From Kordiimonas marina (lineage in GTDB: Bacteria; Pseudomonadota; Alphaproteobacteria; Sphingomonadales; Kordiimonadaceae), in the NCBI RefSeq assembly GCF_023006325.1, contig NZ_JAINDF010000004.1, positions 310,001-374,000 of the forward strand: a stretch of 64,000 bases of DNA. The letters run 5' to 3'. This document shows positions 16,727 to 23,632 of this stretch, piece after piece. The first letter of the stretch is position 1, and each line of letters opens with the position of its first letter. The notes under the pieces were generated by a model. That model did not search any database, was not told the DNA's origin, and was given only the letters and a program-made list of their open reading frames with translations. The position numbers and the translations under genes were made by a program.

Positions 16727-17200
16727 ATGTCGAAACCTGTCGACCTGACACTTGAATCACCTTACCGGTTGCTCCGTCCTTTGTTGCAAACCGCTGACAA
16801 ATGGCTGCAGCCCCGGCTCAATGCCGAAGGGATGCTGGAGCGCAGCGCTTTCACCCCGAATGACATCCGGGACTTCATTTCCAACGCTTCCCTGTTCGAT
16901 CTGATCATCAAGGACGGCAAACTTGTGGACTTTTATGCCCGCGTACTGGCGACCCACGTCGCCAATGACCTGCATGAAATGACCGGGCAATACGGACGGG
17001 AAAGCCTGCCCCCTGAACTATTCCGGCGCTGGCTGGCCATCGGGCAATATGCCATCGACCTCAGGAAACCCTTTTGCGCCCGCGCCTCGGTTCTCGGCCG
17101 CCAGAACAAGCGCACCGAAAATCTCGTCATCCCGGTCATCAAGGATGGCGCCTTCACCGAGCTTCTGGTGTTTTCGGAATATTGGTACGAGCGGATTTAA
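16727..17200 (+). CDS. PAS_5-like domain protein
   Basis: 157 residues of a fold that resembles the PAS_5 family common in alphaproteobacteria: DIRDFISNASLFDLIIKDGKLVDFYARVLATHVAND, then a helical linker and the strands RTENLVIPVIKDG and ELLVFSEYWY. No output domain, membrane segment or signal peptide. PAS_5 proteins are mostly uncharacterised, and some sit beside signalling genes; the histidine kinase encoded convergently 56 bases away is a possible but unproven partner. Confidence 0.75.
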   Translation: MSKPVDLTLESPYRLLRPLLQTADKWLQPRLNAEGMLERSAFTPNDIRDFISNASLFDLIIKDGKLVDFYARVLATHVANDLHEMTGQYGRESLPPELFRRWLAIGQYAIDLRKPFCARASVLGRQNKRTENLVIPVIKDGAFTELLVFSEYWYERI

Positions 17201-17255
17201 CCCAGCCCGCGCAAGAAAACCTGCCCCGCCGGGAAAGACTAGGCCGGCGCCCCGC

Positions 17256-18830
17256 TTACGCTTGGGTAATTACACGGTCCGACGGCAGGCGGATGGTAAA
17301 GGTGGAGCCCTTCTCAGGCTCGCTTTTCAGGGAGATCGTACCCCCATGCATGTCGACAAAGGCCTTGACCAGCGACAGCCCGAGCCCTGTGCCTTCATGG
17401 CTGCGGCTAAGCGCCGAAGCCGAGCGCACGAACGGCGAGAAGACAAGCTCCTGCTCCTCGGGCGAGATACCGATCCCCTTGTCGGCGACACGGATGATCA
17501 TCTCACCGCTTTCATGGTCCATCGCTGCGGAAAGCATGACATTGCCATTGCCCTGCGGCGTGAATTTCACCGCATTTGACAGAAGGTTGAGAACCGACTG
17601 CTTGAGGCGGAGACGGTCGCCCTTCACCTTCGGCAGGTCTTCGGGCACATCCATGGCAACGCTGAAGCCCTTCTGCGATGCCTGGCCGGAAATAAGCGCC
17701 TGGCTTTCGTTGAAGAGGCGCACCATATCCACGTCTTCATCTTCCATCTTGAACTGACCAGCCTCGATTTTGGCAAGGTCGAGCACTTCGCCGAGAACGT
17801 CGGACAGATGCTCGCTCGACGACCGGATGTCCTGCAGATATTCGCGGTATTTCTCATGCCCGATCGGGCCGAACATCTGGTCCGCCATGATGGAGGAGAA
17901 ACCGATGATGGCGTTCAAGGGGGTCCGAAGCTCGTGGCTGACGTTCGCAAGGAACACGGACTTGGCGCGGTTGGCGGCTTCGGCCTGCTCCTTGGTGACA
18001 ATCAGCTCCATCGAGGTCTTCTTGGTGCGCTCAACCTCCTGCTCCAGCTCCCACGATCGCTTCCTCAGCGCTTCCTCGGATGAAGACAGCGCCTTGTTGG
18101 TCGACCGGAGGTTATCGAGAAGCACCTGCACGGCATCGAACGACAGGTTGGTCTGGGCAACCAGCAGGCCAAGCTCATCCTTCTTGTGGCGCCGGTGCAC
18201 GCTGATGCGCTGCTCGCCCGGATGTTCGGGGTTGATGCCGCTCATCTTCTCCACGATCTGCACCAGCGGCTTGGTCAGCCCCTGGTGGAAGGCGAAATAG
18301 AGCAGGATCACGAGCAGCATGTTGCGTACTAAACCGGACAGGAAAGTCGTCACCGCCCGCGAGAAGAAAGGCTGAAGGCCGATGGCCCGGTCGACGGTCA
18401 CACGCAGGCTGCCCGGCCGCTCGGCCATCGTATCCGGCAGGTTGAGGCGGAAGGTATATTCCTTCACGTCATCCACGAAAATACGTGCATAGTTGATGCT
18501 GGGCGTCCCCAGACGGCTGGTATCCTTCTTGGCACCCGCAAGCACAGAACCGTGGTCATCAAGGATCGCGGCGGCGGAGACATAGTCATACTGCATCAGG
18601 CCGGAAACAACCTCCTGCGCGAGGTCGGAATCGAGGATCAGCACGGCACGGGTCGCGGCTTTTTCAGCCACCTGCAGGCTTTTCAGCACCTTCTGGTCCA
18701 GAAGGCCGCCTTCTTCGATATAATCGAGATAAACCTGACCGGCAGACAGCACCAGACCCACGGCAAAGGCAATGATCACCGCTGTCCTGGCCATTTTGAA
18801 AGATATGCGGTCTGACCAGTGCAGCTGCAA
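17256..18830 (-). CDS. Membrane sensor histidine kinase
   Basis: 524 residues. Transmembrane helices at about 14-34 and 161-180 enclose a periplasmic sensor of about 125 residues. HAMP-like segment and coiled coil (about 185-285) lead to the HisKA dimerisation helix with phospho-acceptor H299 (NVSHELRTPLNAIIGF) and an HATPase domain with N box (LLSNAVKFTPQG), G1 (VADKGIGI) and G2 (GTGLGLS). The GFSSIMADQMFGPIG stretch is the PleC/DivJ-like variety seen in alphaproteobacteria, which act on DivK/PleD-type regulators. No response regulator is adjacent, so the partner is elsewhere. Confidence 0.93.
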   Translation of the reverse strand: MQLHWSDRISFKMARTAVIIAFAVGLVLSAGQVYLDYIEEGGLLDQKVLKSLQVAEKAATRAVLILDSDLAQEVVSGLMQYDYVSAAAILDDHGSVLAGAKKDTSRLGTPSINYARIFVDDVKEYTFRLNLPDTMAERPGSLRVTVDRAIGLQPFFSRAVTTFLSGLVRNMLLVILLYFAFHQGLTKPLVQIVEKMSGINPEHPGEQRISVHRRHKKDELGLLVAQTNLSFDAVQVLLDNLRSTNKALSSSEEALRKRSWELEQEVERTKKTSMELIVTKEQAEAANRAKSVFLANVSHELRTPLNAIIGFSSIMADQMFGPIGHEKYREYLQDIRSSSEHLSDVLGEVLDLAKIEAGQFKMEDEDVDMVRLFNESQALISGQASQKGFSVAMDVPEDLPKVKGDRLRLKQSVLNLLSNAVKFTPQGNGNVMLSAAMDHESGEMIIRVADKGIGISPEEQELVFSPFVRSASALSRSHEGTGLGLSLVKAFVDMHGGTISLKSEPEKGSTFTIRLPSDRVITQA

Positions 18831-18946
18831 CGACGATCCCCTAATATCTTGCCTGGATACCCAATTCCATTGAGCGCAAGAAGACTAAAAACTTAGTTAA
18901 CCAAGCTTGAATTTAAACTGGTTTCCCCCAAAAGGGGAAGTCCTCA

Positions 18947-19366
18947 TTACCATTCGCCGACATTCGGCATGGACGCCCATGGTTCCTTGGGCTCAAGCCG
19001 TTTCCCAGCCTGCAACAACTCGATCGAAATCCCGTCGGGGCTGCGCACAAAAGCCATATGGCCATCCCGCGGCGGCCTGTTGATCACGACGCCCTTATCC
19101 ATAAGACGTTGGCAAAGATCGTATATATCGTCAACCGCATAAGCGAGGTGACCGAAATTCCGGCCGCCTGAATAGTCTTCCGCGTCCCAATTGTAGGTCA
19201 GTTCCACCTGCGCATCCTCATTGCCGGGCGCGGCGAGGAACACCAGCGTGAAGCGGCCAGCCGGAACCTCATGGCGGCCCACTTCCGTAAGGCCGAGCTT
19301 GTTGCAGTAGAAATCGAGCGATTCGTCCAGGTCTTTCACCCGGACCATCGTGTGCAGATATTTCAT
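18947..19366 (-). CDS. gloA: Lactoylglutathione lyase (glyoxalase I)
   Basis: 139 residues of the vicinal-oxygen-chelate fold. Metal ligands match the family: H5, E55 (QVELTYNW), H73 (FGHLAYAV) and E116 (SIELLQ). It isomerises the hemithioacetal of methylglyoxal and glutathione to S-lactoylglutathione. Length and lack of insertions suggest the Ni/Co-type short bacterial enzyme. It lies 33 bases downstream of msrC on the same strand and probably shares its transcript. Confidence 0.95.
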   Translation of the reverse strand: MKYLHTMVRVKDLDESLDFYCNKLGLTEVGRHEVPAGRFTLVFLAAPGNEDAQVELTYNWDAEDYSGGRNFGHLAYAVDDIYDLCQRLMDKGVVINRPPRDGHMAFVRSPDGISIELLQAGKRLEPKEPWASMPNVGEW

Positions 19367-19399
19367 AACCGGTCTCCTTTTCGGGGCGGGTTGGGGAGA

Positions 19400-19864
19400 T
19401 CAGGCGAAAACCTTCGCCATCAGATCTTCAAGGCATTCCTTGTCAGTGTCATCAAAGGCGCCAAACTTGGTGGAGTCGACATCGAACACGGCGATCAGGC
19501 GGCCCGTGCCATCATGGACCGGCACGACGATCTCGGAATTGCTGCGGCTGTCGCACGCAATGTGGTTTTCAAGCGCATGAACGTCTTCCACCACCTGGGT
19601 TTCACCGCTCTCCGCCGCCATGCCGCACACGCCACGGCCGAAAGCAATGCGCAGGCAGCCGAGCGTCCCCTGGTAGGGCCCGACCACTAGCTCGCGCTCC
19701 TTTTCGGGGTCGACGACATAGAAGCCGGTCCAGAAATAGGTGTCGGCAAATGCCTGCGACAGAAGGCAGGATACCGTCGCCATGCGGGCGGTCACATTCG
19801 TCTCACCGTCCAGAACGGCGAGGATGTCCCCGCTGACGGCCTCATAAATTCCACGCTTGTCCAT
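19400..19864 (-). CDS. msrC: Free methionine-R-sulfoxide reductase (GAF fold)
   Basis: 154-residue single GAF domain with the three conserved cysteines of fRMsr: C70 (LGCLRIAFG), C80 (GRGVCGMAA) and C104 (HIACDSRSNSEIVVPV). The enzyme reduces free methionine-R-sulfoxide with thioredoxin. These cysteines and the SNSEIVVP signature distinguish it from sensory GAF domains. Upstream of gloA in what looks like a two-gene detoxification operon. Confidence 0.94.
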   Translation of the reverse strand: MDKRGIYEAVSGDILAVLDGETNVTARMATVSCLLSQAFADTYFWTGFYVVDPEKERELVVGPYQGTLGCLRIAFGRGVCGMAAESGETQVVEDVHALENHIACDSRSNSEIVVPVHDGTGRLIAVFDVDSTKFGAFDDTDKECLEDLMAKVFA

Positions 19865-19997
19865 ATGCCCAAACTCATTGTGCTTATTCTGGGGTATCGG
19901 TCAGGCCGGAGGTTGGGTTATCCCCGCATCCGGCCGGTCAGCTTTTGGGTTTAGGCAAAGGCATCCGGCAATGCAAGCAGTCGCACAAAAGAGATGG

Positions 19998-20459
19998 TCA
20001 CAATGCCGCGATAGGACGGCGCCCGCGGGCGGCCAGCGCGATCGGTAACCCGACGAGGCAGCAATGGGCGAACAAGGCCCCGAGAAAATACCCGCCGTGG
20101 GGGATCCGGATCATGCCGATGGCCGACAAGGGCATCACCACAAGATACATCACCAAGAAGAGACCAAGCCCATAGGCCATGCCCCACAAGGGTGTCTTCT
20201 TCTGCAGGAAGCTGAGCCGGTCATAGGCGGCGACGAACACCGCCGCCATCACCAGGGCCATGGCGAAATGCAGAAGCCCGCCCTGAAGTGCCGTTCTTAT
20301 CCCGCCATCATAGGTGGCGCGGCCATAAAGCCCGCCCGCGACCGATTGGAAAATGCGCACCGGCGGCACGCCCTTGAAGCCATAAACGATGATGGCATAG
20401 CTGATATCGAGAAACCCGGCGACAAGCCCCCCGGCCAATACGCGCGTGATCATGGTCAT
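19998..20459 (-). CDS. Four-helix membrane protein of unknown function
   Basis: 153 residues, four hydrophobic helices (about 5-27, 61-80, 92-113 and 123-145). The N-terminal half carries GFLDISYAIIVYGFKGVPP and QSVAGGLYGRATYDGG, a pattern I have seen in small uncharacterised inner-membrane proteins of alphaproteobacteria, but I cannot name a family with confidence. It is 155 bases downstream of the YeeE-like pair on the same strand; a hairpin in between argues against strict co-transcription. Confidence 0.7.
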   Translation of the reverse strand: MTMITRVLAGGLVAGFLDISYAIIVYGFKGVPPVRIFQSVAGGLYGRATYDGGIRTALQGGLLHFAMALVMAAVFVAAYDRLSFLQKKTPLWGMAYGLGLFLVMYLVVMPLSAIGMIRIPHGGYFLGALFAHCCLVGLPIALAARGRRPIAAL

Positions 20460-20573
20460 GCGTCCCTCCCCTTCAGAGATGCCCTGCCATCATAGCGCGG
20501 AAGAGGGAAAAGATCGCCTAAACCTTAGATTCAGTCCTTGCGGAGTGGCAAAAGCGTCCTCCCTGTGAGAGGC

Positions 20574-20614
20574 GTGGCGGCAAACCTGCGCGGAGGTCCG
20601 CCGCCACATTTTTT
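20574..20614 (+). terminator. Hairpin with T run on the plus strand
   Basis: GTGGCGGC and GCCGCCAC arms (8 bp) enclose a smaller ACCT...AGGT stem and are followed by ATTTTTT on the plus strand. No plus-strand gene precedes it, since both neighbours run on the minus strand. It either trims the 3' end of the YeeE transcript or terminates an unannotated plus-strand RNA. Confidence 0.55.
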
Positions 20615-21028
20615 CTAGTGGCGGCCCACGATCAACCGCTTGGCCATCATGCCGACCAGCATGGCCCCGACGACCCAAAGCGCCGGCATGGCATGCAACC
20701 CAACGGCCGAAACGGCAGGACCGGGGCAAAAGCCAGCCAGCCCCCAGCCAATCCCGAACACTGCGGCGCCACCGACGAGCCGGGCATCGATCTTGTTATC
20801 GAGAGAGACATAGAACTTGTCGTCGCACATCGGACAGGCCCGCTTGAGCACGAAACGGTACCCAATCGCGGTGACCATCAGCGCCCCGCCCATGACGAAG
20901 GCCAGCGTCGGGTCCCAATGGCCAGTGATATCGAGGAAGCCAATCACCTTGTCCGGATTGACCATCCCCGACAGCGTGAGACCGACCCCGAACCCGAGAC
21001 CGGCAAGCAAAGAGGCGATCAGTTTCAT
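20615..21028 (-). CDS. YeeE/YedE-family sulfur transporter, C-terminal half protein
   Basis: 137 residues with four membrane helices. Conserved small-residue and cysteine motifs (FGVGLTLSGMVNPDKVIGFLD; GWGLAGFCPGPA) identify the YeeE/YedE (DUF6691) fold. TsuA-type members import thiosulfate, and half-size pairs are common beside sulfide-oxidation genes. The cysteine in GFCPGP corresponds to the relay cysteine of the family. Its ATG overlaps the stop of the first half (ATGA), so the two halves are made together. A CPMCDD sequence in mid-protein is unusual and might bind metal or sulfur. Confidence 0.88.
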   Translation of the reverse strand: MKLIASLLAGLGFGVGLTLSGMVNPDKVIGFLDITGHWDPTLAFVMGGALMVTAIGYRFVLKRACPMCDDKFYVSLDNKIDARLVGGAAVFGIGWGLAGFCPGPAVSAVGLHAMPALWVVGAMLVGMMAKRLIVGRH

Positions 21029-21453
21029 TGGCCGCCTCCCACAAGGCCGACCACATAGACGGTCAGGATCCCTGTCGCCATGAAGGTCAGGGTGGAGACG
21101 ATCGACCGGCGCGACATACGCGCGATGCCGCAAACGCCGTGACCGCTGGTGCAGCCGCCCCCTACCCGGGTGCCGAAACCGACCAGCAGGCCACCTGCAA
21201 CCATCAGGCCGAGCGAATGCGGAAAGCCGATTTCAGGCACGCCGCCGGTCACAAGACGAAACAGGGTCGGCGCCAGCAGCAGGCCAATGAGGAACGCCAG
21301 CTTCCAGGCCGATTCCCCGGCTTTCGGGTCCAAGAGCCCTTCAATCATGCCGCTGATGCCGGCGATTCTCCCGGTCGTCGCCATCAGAAACACGACAGAC
21401 AGGCCGATCAGGCCGCCGCCCGCCAACCCCATAACATACGAATGTTCAAACAC
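21025..21453 (-). CDS. YeeE/YedE-family sulfur transporter, N-terminal half protein
   Basis: 142 residues, four helices, with the hallmark GFGTRVGGGCTSGHGVCGIARMS near residues 93-115, where the cysteine after GGG is the substrate-relay residue in TsuA. Together with the overlapping downstream gene it forms a complete 9-10 helix sulfur-compound carrier. Divergent from the sulfide operon across an 87-base gap holding a long palindrome, so a shared repressor is likely. Confidence 0.9.
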   Translation of the reverse strand: MFEHSYVMGLAGGGLIGLSVVFLMATTGRIAGISGMIEGLLDPKAGESAWKLAFLIGLLLAPTLFRLVTGGVPEIGFPHSLGLMVAGGLLVGFGTRVGGGCTSGHGVCGIARMSRRSIVSTLTFMATGILTVYVVGLVGGGQ

Positions 21454-21486
21454 TTATAACTTCCTTTTCCCAACATTCCCACCAAA

Positions 21487-21522
21487 CACTTTACATTTTA
21501 CGTAATTGATATATGTAAAGTG
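21487..21522. promoter_or_regulatory. Palindromic operator in the divergent sulfur promoter
   Basis: Ten-base arms CACTTTACAT and ATGTAAAGTG match perfectly around a 16-base AT-rich centre that contains TTACGTAA. It sits between the divergent YeeE genes and the sulfide operon and overlaps the promoter region of both (TTTACA at 21490-21495 as a -35-like box). The most likely binder is the ArsR-family repressor encoded second in the operon. A degenerate ACTTT-AAG-AAAGT repeat at 22706-22718, before the dioxygenase gene, may be a secondary site. Confidence 0.7.
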
Positions 21523-21557
21523 ATAGTCATTAAATTCACATGGAGGCTCTCTGGATC

Positions 21558-22223
21558 ATGACCCATCATGAAGACCAAGAAAACGACGCGCCGACCCGGC
21601 CCATCCGCCTCAATGATAAAGCCCCTGTTTTCGCCGCACGCACCACGATGGGCGTACGCTGTCTCAGCGATTATTGGGGCAAATGGCTGATCCTTTTTTC
21701 ACACCCGGCGGACTTTACCCCGGTTTGCACCTCCGAATTCATCGCCCTTGAAAAAGCCGCAGACCGCTTTCGCGATCTCGACTGTGAACTGCTTGGCCTT
21801 TCGGCTGACAGCATCTACGCTCACCTTGCCTGGATACAGAACATCGAAGAACGTTTCGGCGTGCAGATCAGCTTCCCAATCATCGAGGACCTCTCCCTCG
21901 CCGTAGCGGAAGCCTACGGTATGATTGACGCTTTCTCAACAAGCACGTCGACCATTCGCTCCGCCTTTTTCATCGACCCCGAAGGCATCGTGCGGGCGCT
22001 TATCCATTATCCGATGAGCGTGGGGCGTTCGGTCGATGAAATGCTGCGCGTCCTGGCCGCCCTTCAGGCGACAAGCCAGGGCGATCTCGCCACCCCGGAA
22101 GGCTGGCAGCCGGGCGACAAGCTTCTGCAGGTACCGCCGACCACGGTTGAGGCGCTCCGGTCCCGGGTGCCGCAAGCCACAGGCAATGGCCGTGACTGGT
22201 ACTATGTGGAGAGCTCGAAATGA
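21558..22223 (+). CDS. AhpC/TSA-family peroxiredoxin (Prx6-like)
   Basis: 221 residues. The peroxidatic cysteine is C57 in the P-x3-T-x2-C motif (HPADFTPVC), and the long C-terminal half (DKLLQVPPTT...) is typical of 1-Cys Prx6-type enzymes. It reduces peroxides and, in sulfide operons, may act on persulfide-derived oxidants. GGAGG (21542-21546) fits a start at 21558; an ATG at 21540 is possible but lacks its own site. First gene of the sulfide operon; its stop overlaps the repressor start by four bases. Confidence 0.92.
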   Translation: MTHHEDQENDAPTRPIRLNDKAPVFAARTTMGVRCLSDYWGKWLILFSHPADFTPVCTSEFIALEKAADRFRDLDCELLGLSADSIYAHLAWIQNIEERFGVQISFPIIEDLSLAVAEAYGMIDAFSTSTSTIRSAFFIDPEGIVRALIHYPMSVGRSVDEMLRVLAALQATSQGDLATPEGWQPGDKLLQVPPTTVEALRSRVPQATGNGRDWYYVESSK

Positions 22224-22669
22224 CTGAGCCCGCCGCCCTCACGGACATCCGTCAGAATGCTGAAGAAGTGGCGGGTCTTCTGAAGACCCTGTCGCACCCC
22301 AACCGGCTATTGACCGCCTGTACCCTGATGGACGGCGAAAAATCGGTCAGCGATATTGAACGCCTGACGGGTGTCCGCCAACCCGGCCTTTCGCGGGAAC
22401 TGGCCCGTCTGCGTGACGAAGGCCTAGTCACCACCAGGCGGGAATCGAAAGCCGTTTTCTACCGGCTCGACGACGACAGGCTGGAACGCCTCGTGAACGC
22501 CCTGTGCCTGACCTTCGGCACAGGGACCATTACCGGCGGCAAGCCCGTCTCGGCCGAAACATTATCGGAAATGCTGCTCAAGCCGGATGCCGCGCCGACC
22601 TTTCCCAAGGTCACCGGCAAAACACGCAGCCGGATAAGACTGAGCCCCGACCCCTACCGCAAAGAATAA
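22220..22669 (+). CDS. ArsR-family repressor, SqrR/BigR-like
   Basis: 149 residues. Winged helix-turn-helix with recognition helix QPGLSRELARLRDEGLV (about 54-70) and wing TRRESKAVFYRL. Two cysteines, C34 in helix 2 and C96 in the last helix, lie where SqrR and BigR carry the pair that forms a di- or tetrasulfide bridge with reactive sulfur and releases DNA. The sensing mode is inferred from this pair and from the neighbouring persulfide genes. The C-terminal tail of about 45 basic residues is longer than usual. Translationally coupled to the peroxiredoxin. Confidence 0.88.
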   Translation: MTEPAALTDIRQNAEEVAGLLKTLSHPNRLLTACTLMDGEKSVSDIERLTGVRQPGLSRELARLRDEGLVTTRRESKAVFYRLDDDRLERLVNALCLTFGTGTITGGKPVSAETLSEMLLKPDAAPTFPKVTGKTRSRIRLSPDPYRKE

Positions 22670-22744
22670 CCGACGCTAAACCCCTCAAAGAAACATGCCC
22701 CTTAGACTTTAAGAAAGTGTGGGCCACGCGCCAGGAGATAATCC

Positions 22745-23608
22745 ATGACCCCGCAAGTCAAAGCCTTCTTCGACAAGGACACCTTTACCGTGAGCTACGT
22801 GGTGTCCGACCCGGAAACCAAGAAATGCGCCATCGTCGATTCCGTGCTCGACTTCGCCCCCAATTCGGGCCGGACCAGCACCAAAAGCGCCGATGAGATC
22901 ATCGCCTTCATTGAGGAAGCCGGCCTGACAGTGGACTGGATTCTCGAAACCCACGTCCATGCCGACCATATGTCCGCAGCCCCCTACCTCAAGGAAAAGC
23001 TGGGCGGCGCGCTCGCCATCGGCACCAACATCACCGTTGTGCAGGATGTCTTCGGCAAAGCGTTCAACGCCGGGACCGACTTCCAGCGCGATGGCAGCCA
23101 GTTCGACCATCTGTTCAACGATGGCGACAGCTTCAAGGTTGGCAACATCGAGGCCCGCGCCCTCCACACGCCCGGCCACACCCCCGCCTGCATGACCTAT
23201 ATCATCGGCGATGCCGGCTTCGTTGGCGACACCCTCTTCATGCCGGACTATGGCACCGCCCGCTGCGACTTCCCGGGCGGCAGCGCCGAAACGCTTTACG
23301 CCTCGGTCCAGAAAATTTTTGCCCTGCCGGATGAGACCCGTCTCTTCATGTGCCATGACTATAAGGCCCCGGGGCGTGACACCTACGCCTGGGAAACCAC
23401 CGTCGGCGAGGAGAAGACCAAGAATGTTCATATTCATGAAGGCATCAGCGCCGCAGAGTTCGCAGAGATGCGCAACAAACGCGACGCCACGCTTGATATG
23501 CCGCGCCTCATCCTGCCGTCCGTGCAGGTCAATATGCGCGCGGGCGACATGCCCCCGGCAGAAGACAATGGCATCCGCTATTTGAAACTGCCGATCAACC
23601 TGTTTTAA
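22745..23608 (+). CDS. Persulfide dioxygenase, ETHE1/Blh-type metallo-beta-lactamase fold
   Basis: 287 residues. Metal site motif H70-x-H72-x-D74-H75 (THVHADH), followed by HTPGHTPACMTY and GDTLFMPDYGTARCDFPGG, typical of the Blh/ETHE1 branch that oxidises glutathione persulfide to sulfite using one iron. The C-terminal extension NVHIHEGISAAEFAEMRNKRDATLDMPRL... matches bacterial PDO type. It would consume the persulfide made by the downstream sulfide:quinone oxidoreductase. CAGGAGA precedes the ATG; 75 bases separate it from the repressor. Confidence 0.93.
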   Translation: MTPQVKAFFDKDTFTVSYVVSDPETKKCAIVDSVLDFAPNSGRTSTKSADEIIAFIEEAGLTVDWILETHVHADHMSAAPYLKEKLGGALAIGTNITVVQDVFGKAFNAGTDFQRDGSQFDHLFNDGDSFKVGNIEARALHTPGHTPACMTYIIGDAGFVGDTLFMPDYGTARCDFPGGSAETLYASVQKIFALPDETRLFMCHDYKAPGRDTYAWETTVGEEKTKNVHIHEGISAAEFAEMRNKRDATLDMPRLILPSVQVNMRAGDMPPAEDNGIRYLKLPINLF

Positions 23609-23632
23609 CGGCGACTAGGAGAGCCCCACCCC

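Noticed and set aside
19400-19864. GAF-domain signalling protein
   Set aside because: The three cysteines and SNSEIVVP signature identify the methionine sulfoxide reductase branch.
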